64,000 nucleotides of DNA from positions 1,114,488 to 1,178,487 of the forward strand of contig VYZI01000136.1 in NCBI GenBank assembly GCA_013397695.1, written 5' to 3'. Source of the stretch: Centropus unirufus. Taxonomy: Eukaryota > Chordata > Aves > Cuculiformes > Centropidae. Each line of letters opens with the position of its first letter. The first letter of the stretch is position 1. The position numbers were made by a program, and so were the translations under genes. The notes beneath the pieces are model-generated. The model worked only from the letters and a program-made list of their open reading frames with translations. It made no database searches and was not told the DNA's origin. Below are positions 12,798 to 25,735 of the stretch, one piece after another.

Positions 12798-13871
12798 AAG
12801 GGTCCATAAAGGGAGCTCTTCTCAGAAATGTCCCCTCCTCACCAGATCAAGGCTGTCCCACAAAGGAGATAGGGCCCAGGCACCAAAATTTCTAGCCCAC
12901 CTCATAGACAGCTCTCAGCACATTGGCTGGAGCCCAGTTTTGGAGCAGCTTCCCGCCTTACTGTTCATCTGTCAATGGGAAATATTATTTCACCAGGAAG
13001 GTGCCTCTGATTCATCCTTGCATTTCTCATTACCTGTAGGTGAAGATGCTGCTCTTTCCTCACAGGTGAAACAATGAGTACTCACCAGTTATCTATCTTG
13101 CCATTATCAACACACGATTCATTTGTGAGTCGGAGAAAGCAACCACACCATAAAGACTTCATCTAAGCCAGCACTTGGCACTGGTTCATCTGAAAGGAGA
13201 TTGTTGTATTTCTATCCAGACAGAGCAGAAAATACCATGCTGCAAAAAAAAAAAAAAAAGAAAAAAGAAACAACAAAAACCCAGCTCCAGATTGCAGTTT
13301 CTTTTACATACAAAACTTCGGTGCATCCTAAATGAAAATTACAATTTGTGGGTGGGAAACGTTGGTTAAAGCTGATTCTAATCTGGTTTCAGCTTTAAAA
13401 AGGACATATTGAAGCTCAGAGCCAGAAGATCCAGTAGTAAAGACAGACAGGGTAAACACCTATGTGTCGAAGAAGGAATGGGACTCTTGAAAGATCTTCA
13501 TGAGAGCTGGAAAAGGAAAATCCTGCATCTTCCTTTCTCTGCCACAAAACCCATGGATCACCAAACACAGAACCACCACCGCGAGGAGGTTTACTCTGCT
13601 TTAAGAGGAAGTTAGGAGAATATATCATAAAGGTGGGAGTGGGCAATTTCCTTATCTCATCCTAGTCCCTTCTTTGTCCAGTTCTGAGAAGTTCTTCAAT
13701 ATTATACGCTCAGCCTCCACCTTATTATACTGCTTAGGTTCTTTTCTAAGGCCATACCAATGGCACGACACCACCAGAGAATAACAAAAGTTGTACAAGG
13801 ATCTCATCCATTAGCCCCTGGAAAAAATCAGGAAGAACTGTGCTCTGAAGACCTCATGGTCTTTTAAGGAG
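12798..13871. other. Intergenic, no gene recognised
   Basis: No gene seen. There is an A-rich run at about 13,242-13,268, and short open frames on both strands show no domain. Confidence 0.5.
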
Positions 13872-13925
13872 CTGAAACTAGATGATCTTCAAGGTTTCTT
13901 CACACCCAGACCCTTCTGTGATTCT
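13872..13925 (+). mobile_element. CR1 extreme 3' tail fragment
   Basis: TGAAACTAGATGATCTTCAAGG followed by CACACCCAGACCCTTCTGTGATTCTAC matches the last about 50 bp of CR1 in sense orientation. The 5' part is absent or too diverged to recognise. Confidence 0.6.
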
Positions 13926-16618
13926 ACTTGGACAGCAGACAGAAGGGAGGTCTGGCCATAGAGCAACTCAGCAGAACAAACATGTTAATTTCCTCCCTGA
14001 CTGATGCAGCATGTCCTAGGCAGCTCAATTTATAAAGCTGAGTTCCTCTTGTATGGGTGGAAAAACTCATCCCTAACTGGTGAGAACAGTTACATCATCA
14101 AATTACAATACGAATGATCTCAGACTTTGTTCTACATTCCAAGCTGGTGTCAGCATATTAACACTGAAATCTTCACTCAACTTTAATTATTGCTATTCTA
14201 GCTAGACTCTCTGCACTAACTATAAGTCTGCTTTGCCAGATACTTAGGTAAGAGCAGCATTTGCGTGTCCTGATGTGGGCCAGAGGCCTTCTACACTGCA
14301 CAAAAGAAAAAAATAACAAACTCCATCTCCATCTAATGAAAATACGTGTTTCGTCACCATCCGTTGAAAAGATTGATGAGTTCTCTTGAACTTGTTTTAC
14401 TGCAAATCAGGTTTGTAAATTACATACATTCCTTTTTTCCAAAACATGTAACAAATTAAAAAAAAAAAACTGTTGAAATTTTAGAAGTAGTGAAAGCAAC
14501 CATCCTAAAGGAGGAAACTTGGCTGAAAGTGACACTTAACCTCAAAAGGGAATTTCATAACAATGAAATTTTTGTTCCCGGGCTCTTCAGATTAATCTAT
14601 ATTTTCATATTTTCATACTGCCATTTGAAAAATGCAGAAGTAGGGCAGGGCTATAAAACATTTCTCCACTTGAGAAGATAGTGGCAAAACTTGTACATGA
14701 CTTTGCTTTTCCAGACACACTACTCAATCACCCGTCACTTTTGCTTTGATTTCATCACTTCTTTCACATCAACTCTTTAACACTGAACCCTTTCCAGCAA
14801 ATAAAAAATGTTTCTGCTGGGGTTGCTGATGTCCCAGACCTCACCCAACATTTAAGGACATTGATTTTTCTTTTGAATTGTCCTCAAGTCACTCTTTGCA
14901 GTGACTCCCAGTAGACGTCAGTTAGATGAAGGTGAAGAGAGAAGGAACTGTTGAAGAGGAGCAGATGTTAGTTATTTGAATTTTCACATGTTTTGTCATC
15001 TTTGGACCATGCAACCTCTGCCTATTTAGCTGCAGTCTCTGTGTTTTCATTCACCCTGTCTACTCTTTTGAGCTGCTCTAACTGGAAGGAAGGTGCAAGG
15101 TGTCCATATTAAGGATTAAATTCTCTCTTTGATGCCAAATGATTCAGGGCTAAATGCCAGGGCAGGGAGCAACCCAGCACAGCAGTACAGACATGTCTCA
15201 CTCCTGTGTATGGACACAGAGGACTTCCAGTGGGAAGTCCAAGCTAATGGTACAGATGGATGTGGTGAGAACCAACAGTAACATCAAGAAGACAGGCCAG
15301 AAGATGTCTGTGAACTGTGAGGTTATTTAGGAACTTGTTGCAAATTTAGGACTCAATAAGATGGAATATGTCTCTCATTTTGCTGCATCTACCTGTCTGG
15401 AACTTTTTCAGGGGCTTTGTCATGCTCTTGTAAGAAGATACCCCTGAGACTGCAGGGGGGATGTAGCCATCCAGGGGACCCTGCTGCAGGTACAACTATG
15501 CTCTACTCTCCAGAGGAGGCAGAAGATCATCTCTGTCTGTATTTGTCAGACCAACACATCCTCCCACGAAGCAGAAGACAGAAAACATAACCAGGAAAAC
15601 ATGATCCCCATTCCTCCCTCTTCAGGGAGTAAATCCATGCTTCCCTGCAGCGAGTATTTTGTTAAAAGTAATGGTTTCTAGGTTTCTAGGTTTTATTTAG
15701 TTGACCAGAGAATCTAACAAGAGACAATGCCAGATCTCAAAGTAAAGCAAAGCAACTCCAATGTAGCTTTGCTACAGAAATCAGCACCAAAGCAGAGTGC
15801 TGCATTGACAATGAGCATAACTACTCAGCCTTGTAATATCAGGTGCTTTCTGTTGAAATAGGTTCTGTTTGTTACGGTTCAACATACCGCTCGAGGCCAC
15901 ACAAATCCTTTTTCTGTGTACTTCCAGTATTGTGTTCAGTTTAGTTTTTATTAAGAAGATAAAAGGCAGCCATTGACTTGAGCCAGCTGGGAGGAGAGCC
16001 TAAATGCCTTTCTCAAATCTTCAAGCACGCTGCTGAGTGCTGAGATGAAGCTGACTGGTTCAGGAAAATAAGGGTGAAAATCTGAGGGCTCTTAGGTCCA
16101 TTCCAGACTCAGCAGGTGAGTGTGGGTGAGATTAACTTTTTTGCATGAAAGTTAGACACCCTCAGAGCACTTTAGAAGCCATGAAAGGACATGGTAGAGG
16201 GTGATGCATCTCCTCCTAAACTGGGTTATCATCAGTCTGTAGGATAAATTTTCCCCTGGAGGCACCTGTTTTTTCTATTGCACTCTAAAAGAAGGTCACA
16301 ATGACTGGCTTAGAGTGAGACATCTCATTTTAGGTTTCTAACAGTTAAGGGAAATGAATACCCCCATGTAACCTCTCCTTAGTGGCACATCCGAAAAATG
16401 AGAATAATGATTTTGTGCAACCTAGGGAAGCTTCAGCGGTGAATAGTTGAAGAAAGCCTCATGGAAGAATGTTAAATTCTCAATAATGAAGTATGTGACC
16501 CCAGGTTTAATAAAGTCAGATAACTCTTTGCTCACGGGATTTGATCTCATCAGTAGATTTGAAAAGTAAGATATGCAGTAAGCATGGGACTGCTGAGCAG
16601 CCATATTGCGGTGCTTTG

Positions 16619-16642
16619 TTCAGAACCAGTCTGGAGGGACAG
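16619..16642 (+). promoter_or_regulatory. RE1/REST-like split half-sites (weak)
   Basis: TTCAGAACC (16,619-16,627) and GGACAG (16,637-16,642) resemble the left and right halves of the REST element, separated by 9 nt rather than the canonical 2. Expanded spacings of this order are known for REST, but two short half-sites are expected by chance in 64 kb. This is a tentative call. Confidence 0.2.
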
Positions 16643-19600
16643 CTGAATGATGTGAGGTGGTGGAGAACTTGAAGCTGTTCTCCAGCCGGTTCCTACCTCT
16701 GCTGCCATTCTCCCTAGAGCTTCTCTGGGGTGGGGCAGAGTCAGGTCTTCCTTTATGACCCTGAGTTAAAAGAACACTTAACATTCACTTTGTGCTTTTT
16801 GGTACATCATCCCTCTAATCTTGAACAGATGGAAGAGAACCACAGCAGTCCATCTGCTCCTTCACCAGTCCGCTCATCCACTCTCATTGCTCATGGGGTT
16901 TCTGCCCCTCAGCTATAGATAGAATAGTGCATTTGATGTGTTTTGTCTGGGAAGTGAAGCAGAGAATGCAGCTGGCAGGAACTGCTGAAGGTGAGTTGCT
17001 TTGCAGTGGGATGAGGAGGGACTTCTGTTGCTTTTGGACTCTGCTCTTGGACAAAGATGCCCTATTTCAGATGCCTTCTACCCATAACAACCTGCAAGGT
17101 GACTTTACTATCATGTCCACTTAGAGGATGCAGCTGCAAGATTCTTGACTCTAGAGCCACTCTTGTTTACGCCGTTGCCAATGCAAAGAAGCAGGAATGG
17201 CGTGGATGAAGCCCAAGGGAAACCCTTTGCTCATACCGCACCCATAAATGACAGGAAGGTCAGAGCTAATTTCCCTGCATCTGCCACAGTCACCCCCCTT
17301 TCACATCCCTCCCCCTGCTCTTGGGACAGTCAAACCACCCATGTCAGAGTCCTAGGGCTCATCAGCATGTTTCCGAAGAAGAAATTTTCTGCTGCAAGAA
17401 GCCAGATTGCACAAGCAGGCAGATGTTTGCAAGCAAATATCCCAAGGAAGATTAAAATCCCAAGACACATTTTTTTCATAGCTCACATCTCAACCACCCT
17501 TCAAGATGCTCCGACTGCTCACTGGAGACAAAATATATAGAAACAACCAGCAGAGACAATAAGAGGTGGAAATTTCCAAATGATGCCTTCCTCCATGATG
17601 AGAGCTGAGGTTTATTTATGGGGAACAACAAAGGAATGAACCTCGTTCACCAGCAGCTTTAGTAGTGCTCTGAATTGCTACCAGAGATTGAGGCATTGAT
17701 ATCTATAAGAGTAAAGAAAATCTGCTCTTAATCCAGGAATTGTAGATAAGATACTGCCATGCAGAAGAGAAAAGGACCTTGCTACACTCCTGCATCATAT
17801 TTAGTCAGGCAGTGGGGACAACCCTCCTCTGTCACCCAAGGGTGCTACAGTCAGTTGTGTCCCTTTTTGACAACTCTCTTTTTTCATTTGTTGTGCATCC
17901 TTGTTCAAGACCCCACCACAGCTTTTCTTCACTGAAATGAGTTCTAGCACACACTTCAAAGGATTTATACCTAACCTCCCACCCAAAGAATTATCTCTGT
18001 AAGCCAACAGACTGAAACACCATTCAAGTATTCAAGGTTTACATCCAGATTGGGCTTTTCAGCACTCCCTGAAATCAAGGAAAATAAGACTGAAATAAGT
18101 GGGTAAGAGCTTCTTCTAAATACCCATAAGATCCTTGTAAAGTCACAGCTCTCCCCTTCCATCATAAAAGCAGGATGACTTATAGAGGTCCTGCAGGCAG
18201 ATGAACAGGCAGGCAGATACAGATTTACCAGGGTGCTATGCTCATACCTCCTCTTCTGGAAGATCATTCAGGTTATCCCATACAAATTCAATCATCCTGA
18301 CATCCTAACACATACTGTAAAACTAGCTTTATTGTTATTTGCACGTTCATATTTGCAGTACACTTGCATGCCTTTCTCCAGTTACTCTGTCCTGTGAGCC
18401 AGAGTTGATTTTTCCACCAGATGCACTGCCTATGTGTAAAAAAGAAGCACAGCAGTGTCATACAAATGTAGACTCATAGACTACATGTTCCTCTTAGAAC
18501 AGAGAATATTCTCTTCCAACGTGATCATGAAAACACAATACAACTGTGCAGTCCCCTTTCAGCCCTCCTTTTTCCCAAGTGCATTTGGGACATAAGCTGG
18601 GGCTGGTTTTGAGTTTTGGAGCTCCCTGGCTCTAATTATTGCCACCTTAGCTAGCACCTCTCATGCTGATTGATGTGAGTATCGAGAGCTCCTGAACTTA
18701 ACACAGATCCTTTTTGACTCTGTGACAATCTTATCCATCCTCACAGTAAAAGGGGTACAGGCGTTAAAGTTAGAAACGATCCTCTCCATATTAGCAGGTG
18801 CCACAAATCTTTCTTCTGCAGAACTTCTCCATTTCTGCCCTTTCGACAGATTTTGGAGCTCATCAACTATGCATTTCTTTTTCACACCTGATGCTCCTGT
18901 CTCTCCGGGCCTGCAAATCTTTCCTATGGCTTTAGGCAGTAGAAATTGCAAAAAATTAATTTATTCATTCTCTGAATGTACTAGAAAAAATTGTATCCAA
19001 CAAAGATGGCTTCATAAACAGGGTCAGAGAGGAGTTGTACCCAAAAAGCTGGCCTTGGAGCAATTATTTATTTCAGTGTATATAAGGCTGCATTTCAAGC
19101 CATGTATTCATTACGCAAAAGATGGCTTGAGACCTTGATGATTCACTCTCAGTACATTCAAACATCCTATGACCTAATCTCTTGATACCATTGTTAAACA
19201 AAACTAGTTTTCATTTCACTATGTATAATGCAATTCATTAATGTCAGTGTGGTCTACACACTTTGGCTGAGGAAACATCTCCCTTGGATTTTGGAAGAGA
19301 CTCTGAACTGGAGTCCTCAGCTTGCCTGTCTACCTGTTGCCTTTCCAAACAAGCCTAGGATAGGCAACGTAGCCAAGCAATCAAGTGCCTGGTTACTGGG
19401 GTGCCTGGAGCCTTACATGAAATGTACTTGTGAGGAGTCTGAAGCATGAAGCCAAGACTAGTTGGAAAATAAAAGATAGTATTTTGGGTGCTCTTGTTGA
19501 ACATTCCACTTGAAGGAATTTCCTTCTTTTCAGAATGAAGACAAAGTGATCAGACACCATTAAACAGACAACGTTAGATTTTGGTTTTGCATGTGGACTA

Positions 19601-22600
19601 TTTATAACCATAAATCTGCATAGCAGGTCAGATGGTGAGGAATATCCTAAGAACTCTTAACCATATCATCCTTGTGCATTTTCTTGCTTAAGAAAACAAA
19701 GTCTCCCAGCCTTCATAGGCACAGATAGAGCTTTAGATTCTTATTTTCTGTATCCATTGTAAAAAACTGCCTTGGAGGTTTTTAGGTATAATTTCCAAAG
19801 TGGAGAGAAAGGAAGAAAGAAAATAAGGAAAGATTTCCAAGCCTCCAAGACAATAGTAGCTCCTACTGCTGCAGGTCATTATCTTCTTGGCTTCATGAGT
19901 CTTTTCAGAAATGCCAAGCTGATAGTGGCTTAGACTTCACAAAACAACTTTCAGCCACATCACACCAGAATAGCTAAGTAGCTGCAAGACCTTTGCAAAG
20001 CCCTGGATATTCCGCCTTTTATAATAAATAAAATAAGATGAGACTAGTCTGAGAAAAGAGGTCAGGTTTATATTTTTCCCTGTTTTATATGGGGGAATCT
20101 TAGCATAGGCTGAAAATGTGCAAGAAAATATATTAAAAATTAGACAATTTGGTCAACCATAGGCTATGCTGTGTCCTGGATCTGTTTAGTTTATTAGTGG
20201 AGATGGAGCAATAGAAAGATGTGAGAGTTTCAGATTTTCTCTATGCATAGTAATAAAACCAGCTCTTTTTGCCACCAGGCTGACTTGCAGAGAGTAGTTT
20301 CCATTACAAGCTCAGCCATCAACTGAAGATGGATAATTTACTTAATCCTCTGTCTTCCCAGTTCACACCAACAAAGTGAAGGCAATGGTACTTCTTTCCT
20401 TTGACTCTGGATGTCACAGGCTTTTAATATTTTGATTAATTGTGTATCATGTGAAGGCATCCCTTGGAGCATGTGGTAATTCTCTTTGTTAATAATTGTC
20501 TTATCCTTTCTTGCACCCTTTTGGGGTCAACTCTCTCCTAGGGGTTAGAAGAGTTCATTTTCCCCATAACTGCTCTGGGTTAAATACAGGTGTCCTGATG
20601 TGACCATGCATTACCAGAACATAACAATATAATTGATAATTGTAGTGGCAGCCGATGGAGTATGACATTCAAAACATTTGCTGTATGAAAGGTCCTGCTG
20701 TACTGGAAGAACAGGAAATATTGCAGACAACAGCAGGTTGCTACTAGCAGCACCCCAGTCAGAAGTATCATGTCCTGCCAACCCTAACCTATGCAACAGA
20801 ATTTAGGTTTGGGTTTATGGTACCTTTTTACTTGCAGTTCAGTGTGACAGTCCTTCCACATCTCTAGGATAATCATCTGTAGGATACGATCCTCATCTCA
20901 GAGATCCTGTCTGGAATGACCTCTTAGTGATCAATAACATCTCTGTTTTGCCTCTCTTTGGACTTTTTCATTCCCTTTCATCAACCTGTTTCCTCCTTGA
21001 GTTTTAGCTGAATTATCCACCAATTGTAGTCAACCTTTTTGAAATCACCTTTTTTTCTCTCCCTTTCTTGGCTGCCCAGCTGAACCCCATCCTCACTCCT
21101 GTTCTTTGCACATATGAAGGCAAAGGTACCTAACTCCTTAATCCTGCACCTTCTGAGGGGGTCTGGTCCTCCAAACACCTGGTGTCACTCAGCACAGGAT
21201 ACTGAGCTATTTGCTGGTTGTCCAGATTTCTATCAAAAAGGCTCAGAAATTCACCAGCCCTTGCCTTGTATGTCCAGGACATAAAATTAAATAAGTATTA
21301 ACCATTTAGTAGTCCATGAGGAGCTAGACTTCCCTACATATATAGACAAGGAGAAATTCTCCTTACCTTTTTATACCTGCCTACTCCACCGTTTAAAGTC
21401 ACTGAAATTGTTCTAGATTGCATCGTTTTTCTTTTACAGAATAAAATGTCAAATATTCAGTTTCTATTCTATTATCCTAGAGCAACCTTGTCCAAGAAAT
21501 TGGGGTTGAAAATAAGAGGAACACCTCCTGAAAGTCTGTCCCGTGTGGAGAAATTAAATTTCACATAGGAATACTCCATGTTGGTCACCTCATCAGTATT
21601 CAGTGAACAGGTTGCTATCTGGCAGGCATGCAGATGTTTGCAGAGGCAGAGAAGTGGCAATAGAGCTTCAGAGGCTGTTTTGCGCCAGAGTCCCTTATGG
21701 AGCCAGATGGCTTGGTGATCATCTAAGCAACTTCAGATCCACTGTCTTGTCCTGTGTGCAGATATCCAAGGTTTGGTCTGGTTTCCCATGGATATGTTGT
21801 GTATATCTCTTCTAAAATGCTTGGCATCCTGACAAACAAGAATACTTTCTGTGTGAATACTCTTAAAGCAGTCCATATCTGGACTGCAAAGCGTGAAGGC
21901 TCTCCATAAACATGGATGTCCTCGACGCTAGACTGAAGAAAGATACCATCATTTTCTCTGTGTTGTTTCAGGGATGCTTCATGGTCCAACAGATCTTTTT
22001 AATTGTAGCAGAAATGCTCTTATTACTCCTGAAATGCACCCATTGATGTTCAAACAGTGGCACTTCAATCCAGAGTGCAGACCAAGGCAGAGCACAGACC
22101 CAGCAATCCTCTCCCCAGGATCTTGGGTACTCCCTGAGTCCACCCCTAGCAGCACATGTTTTTAGCACTGTCTTTCCATGATTTTTATTTTCTTGTGAAA
22201 TTCACTGATACATGAAAAAAAAAAGAAGTAGCTATACTTGATAAAATACCTGGCCTGTACAATAACCAAGAGAATATAATACAGACAACACAAAGAAGAT
22301 TCAGCATGGGTAAAGCAGAGAAATAGGAAACGAACAAAGAAAAGGTCTGTCTGGTTTCCCAGTAACTCATGACTTGTATAGATTTGAAAATTAGCACAAA
22401 ATGAAGTACCGGGTAGCTGAAAGTGAATATCTCCCCATGCATATAGTTTCAATCCCAAATGACAGCACCTCACATCTTCTACACAGCTTTTGCAGGCTGG
22501 TACCTATGTAGCCAGACATGCAATGTATCAGGACTTCCTTTATAGGCAGCAGGTTTGTAACTGCTATCATCAGAAATTTCAGTAACTTATTCATTTACTG

Positions 22601-24673
22601 AAGCATCCACAAAAATTCCTATATTTTCCTATATAATTTACCATTTATTAATATTTTCATACTGTTAGAACTTGTTTAGTACCATGCTGCACTGTTGTAT
22701 GCTACACTTACAGCTCCTGCAAATCTTAGCTCACAACAAAAGCCCTCTGAAAACAAACTAAGGATGACTCAGTGTATGGGATGTGGGACTGGAAAGAGTG
22801 TGAAGATCTTCACAGTTCCATGGACTTTATTGGTCGTATCTGTTGTATTCCAGGCACTGTTTGTGAACAAGGAACCTCCATCAAAGAGATTAGGAATCCA
22901 TCCTAAGAAGAAAGAGGTCTACCTAACAATATACTACACAATGCATAAAACAAATATAATAGCAGTGCAATACATCTACAATAGATCCAATACACGTACT
23001 ATGATGGCATTAAATGTGCGTTGGCACAAAATGCAAGTGAAGTTAAGATAGAAACATGAAATCTAAAGAATATGTGTTTCTAAGGACACTGGTAGGTAAT
23101 TCATATACCAAGACAAAAAACCTCCTGATTCTGAGGAGGGAATTTTTGCAGCTATTTGTGTCAGAAGCAAATTGTGTTGTGGATTGTCAATACAAACAGA
23201 CCAGCAGGTGGAAAGTTCTGCATGCAACTTTCTCATCTGTCACAGGATGTGCTCTACTGTTAGGCACAGATGGATTGTGGCAGCTTGTATTCTCACCCAC
23301 CCTCATGGGCTCATATAGTCTGAACAGGGAAGATGATAGAGAATAATCAGGCACAAGCATGCCTTCAACTGAATTTACACTGCCTTGCAGCTTTGTTGTA
23401 AATTCCCATGCTCTGGAGATCTCCAGGGAAGTGATGGAGATACTACCCTGCACACACGTACTTCCTCCCCCTTTGTCAGGCATAAAATAATCCCTTGTCT
23501 TCTCTCTGGAAACAATATAAAACCAAAAACCTATCACCAGCCAACTTTTACAGCCTAGATTAAAAGTTTGTGTCACCCCTTTAGTCTTTTATGCTCTCCA
23601 GTTGCTATCAATGCACCCTCAGCATTGATTCACGAGGATTTGGATCCATTCCTTCCTTCTGCTTGCCGGGTACCACTTTGTCTGTGCAGCTTGACCACCC
23701 TATTCTGAGAAATATCTGTGGTAACTAGCTCCCACCCGCATGCCCCAGTTGTTGCCTGGATTGTAGCTTGCAGGATCTGTACGTGCCTGGGCCAGATGGG
23801 AGAATGAATATTGTTAGGCAGCGGACTGGCTTCGTGGGAAGGCTATTCTTGACGTCCTCTCTCATTTTCAATGTCCCTGTGATTTAGGGTGAATTCTCTG
23901 ACTGGATTCGGAAGGGTGGAGGGGAAGTCAGAGCTTTTCCTTATCCCCAGGGAACAGCCAATGCAGGTATTAAGGCCAGTTTACCCTTTGCCTTTAAATC
24001 CAGATGGCTTCGGGATTTAATTTCTAAGTTGCTTGTTTGTGGGCTTTTTATCTCCATCTGAAAATCAGATCTGCATCAACGATACAAGAAATGTATAAAA
24101 CATTTGATGTACACAGTTGTGGGATATAATCAGCAGCCCAAATAGAAGCTGTGATCAGGAAAACACTTCAATGGAAAAACAAAACAAGCGGTGACAAAGC
24201 TTTTCTTTGCAAAAAGAATGACAGCGTCCTTCATCTGGACTACATGCAGATGAGCAGGGTCTATTGTGACCCCTCTTTTAGGATAGAATTGCAACAGGAA
24301 TCCTTCTGGCTCAGGGGAAGGGAAGCAGCGGATAAAAAAACTCTTTCAACAGATAGAAGTGATGTTCTTGTGATTAGAAGCGCTGTTAGGGAAATGTCAG
24401 GATGTATATAAGCTTGTTTTCAGTTCTAGATTGAACCAACTCTCACACAGAGGATACCCCTTTTAAAAAAAATCTGACAAATTTTAATAGAAAATATTGC
24501 CTTATTTTATTTTTGAATATTTGGCAAATGCAATAAAGACTTCAATTTGAAGACACCTTATGTATATTACTCTCTACTGGCAAGGATCTCTGGTGGTTCT
24601 TTACTTTCCAAAGCATCCCACTGTTTCTTCACCTCCCCCCAGCAACAGAGAAAATTTTCTTGAGGCTGTAGGA

Positions 24674-24691
24674 CATCATGGGAGACGTAGT
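24674..24691 (-). promoter_or_regulatory. ZNF143/Staf-like site
   Basis: On the minus strand the sequence reads ACTACGTCTCCCATGATG. The Staf binding site consensus is ACTACAnnTCCCAGnATGC, so most of the invariant positions (ACTAC, TCCCA, ATG) are present. Such sites usually lie at promoters or CTCF-associated loop anchors; no gene start is evident next to it here. Confidence 0.4.
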
Positions 24692-25222
24692 CTGATTGTG
24701 AGGACCAGAAAATATCAAAGGTTTAGCACAAGAGCTATCTGAATAATGGCTCCTGGGAGGAGCCAGAGAAGTTTAGGTGGACACAGAAGAATATGGAAGC
24801 TCTTGGACCAAAATTATTCACTATGAGGTAAAACAAACTGTTCTGATTCAGAATAGCTCAGAGACTGGATTATCCCAGAAATAAGCAACTCCATGATGAT
24901 ACTCAGCTCCTCATTTCTACTTTTTATAAGCAGAAAATACACAGAGATAAGAGAGCAACAAATCAGCAAGGAAAATGGGAACAATTTCAGCTCATACACA
25001 AGCACTTCCCTTTGAAAAATAAAAGCTGCCTCAAAGTTTAATGTTGAGTTCAAAAGGGTCCAGGAAAATTCAGCTCACCAAGGATGATTAAGGACTTCTT
25101 TGGGGATAGGAAACACCAGTCTGTTGACATTCTTGCAATAATCTCCCTCTGCGGTGAGTATCTAAGAGCAGATGCAAGGCAGTGGCAGGGAGAGGTTACC
25201 TCTGGTGACATTTCCTGGTAAA

Positions 25223-25275
25223 GCTAAAATGTACATACCAGGTACAGCTAAATGTACATACCAGGTGCAGCTAAA
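25223..25275 (+). repeat. Short tandem repeat, about 24-bp unit
   Basis: GCTAAAATGTACATACCAGG then TACA (25,223-25,246) is followed by GCTAAATGTACATACCAGG then TGCA (25,247-25,269) and a partial third GCTAAA. There are two and a quarter copies. The unit holds the palindrome TGTACA. Confidence 0.8.
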
Positions 25276-25457
25276 AAATGACCCCAGAAAACATAACCCT
25301 GGCCTTGTTCAGGGAATTGCTACATATTTCTTGAAAAATATACAAGAAATCATGTGTTTCCCCCGCAGCCTGGGGGAGGACATAGTATGTGGACAAAGTA
25401 GTTTTGAAGCTGGTTCACTACTCCTGCCTGTAATCACAGTAGGCTTTTAGGGGCTGG

Positions 25458-25516
25458 TGTTTGGGGGTTTTGTTTTTCGGTTTTTTTGTTTGTTTTTTTG
25501 TTTGTTTTTTTGTTTT
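25458..25516. repeat. T/G-rich low-complexity tract
   Basis: Runs of T interrupted by single G (TTTGTTTTTTTG type), preceded by GGGGG. Simple sequence; it may be a degraded poly-A tail of an antisense retrocopy, but no body sequence is recognisable beside it. Confidence 0.75.
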
Positions 25517-25660
25517 ACTGATGATTATGCTTCCGTGTGTTTTGGCATCTGTTAACTGTAAACAGATATGGGCTTATAAATGCTCCAACATTACTTTCTA
25601 CCGTGTCATCTCCCTTGAAAAACAAGACTTGTGGTCCTGCTTCATGGGTAACCAAACCAT

Positions 25661-25735
25661 AGGATCATAGAATGGCTTGGGTTGGAAGGGACTTTAAAGA
25701 TCATCCAGTTTCACCCCCTCTGCCATGAGCAGAGA
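25661..25735 (-). mobile_element. CR1 3' tail fragment
   Basis: Antisense CR1 3' end: GGATCATAGAATGGCTTGGG, then GGAAGGGACTTTAAAGATCATCCAG and CCCCTCTGCCATGAGCAG. Only the last about 75 bp of the element is present. Confidence 0.85.

Larger units (their letters stand above)
13926..25660. other. Long intergenic stretch, no gene recognised
   Basis: Nearly 12 kb without any repeat family or coding region that I recognise. Open frames reach at most 138 codons (18,722-19,138), overlap frames on the opposite strand and carry no domain. Isolated transcription-factor-like motifs (16,619-16,642 and 24,674-24,691) and a short tandem repeat at 25,223 are listed separately. The scarcity of CR1 here contrasts with the 40-54 kb part of the window. 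Confidence 0.5.
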
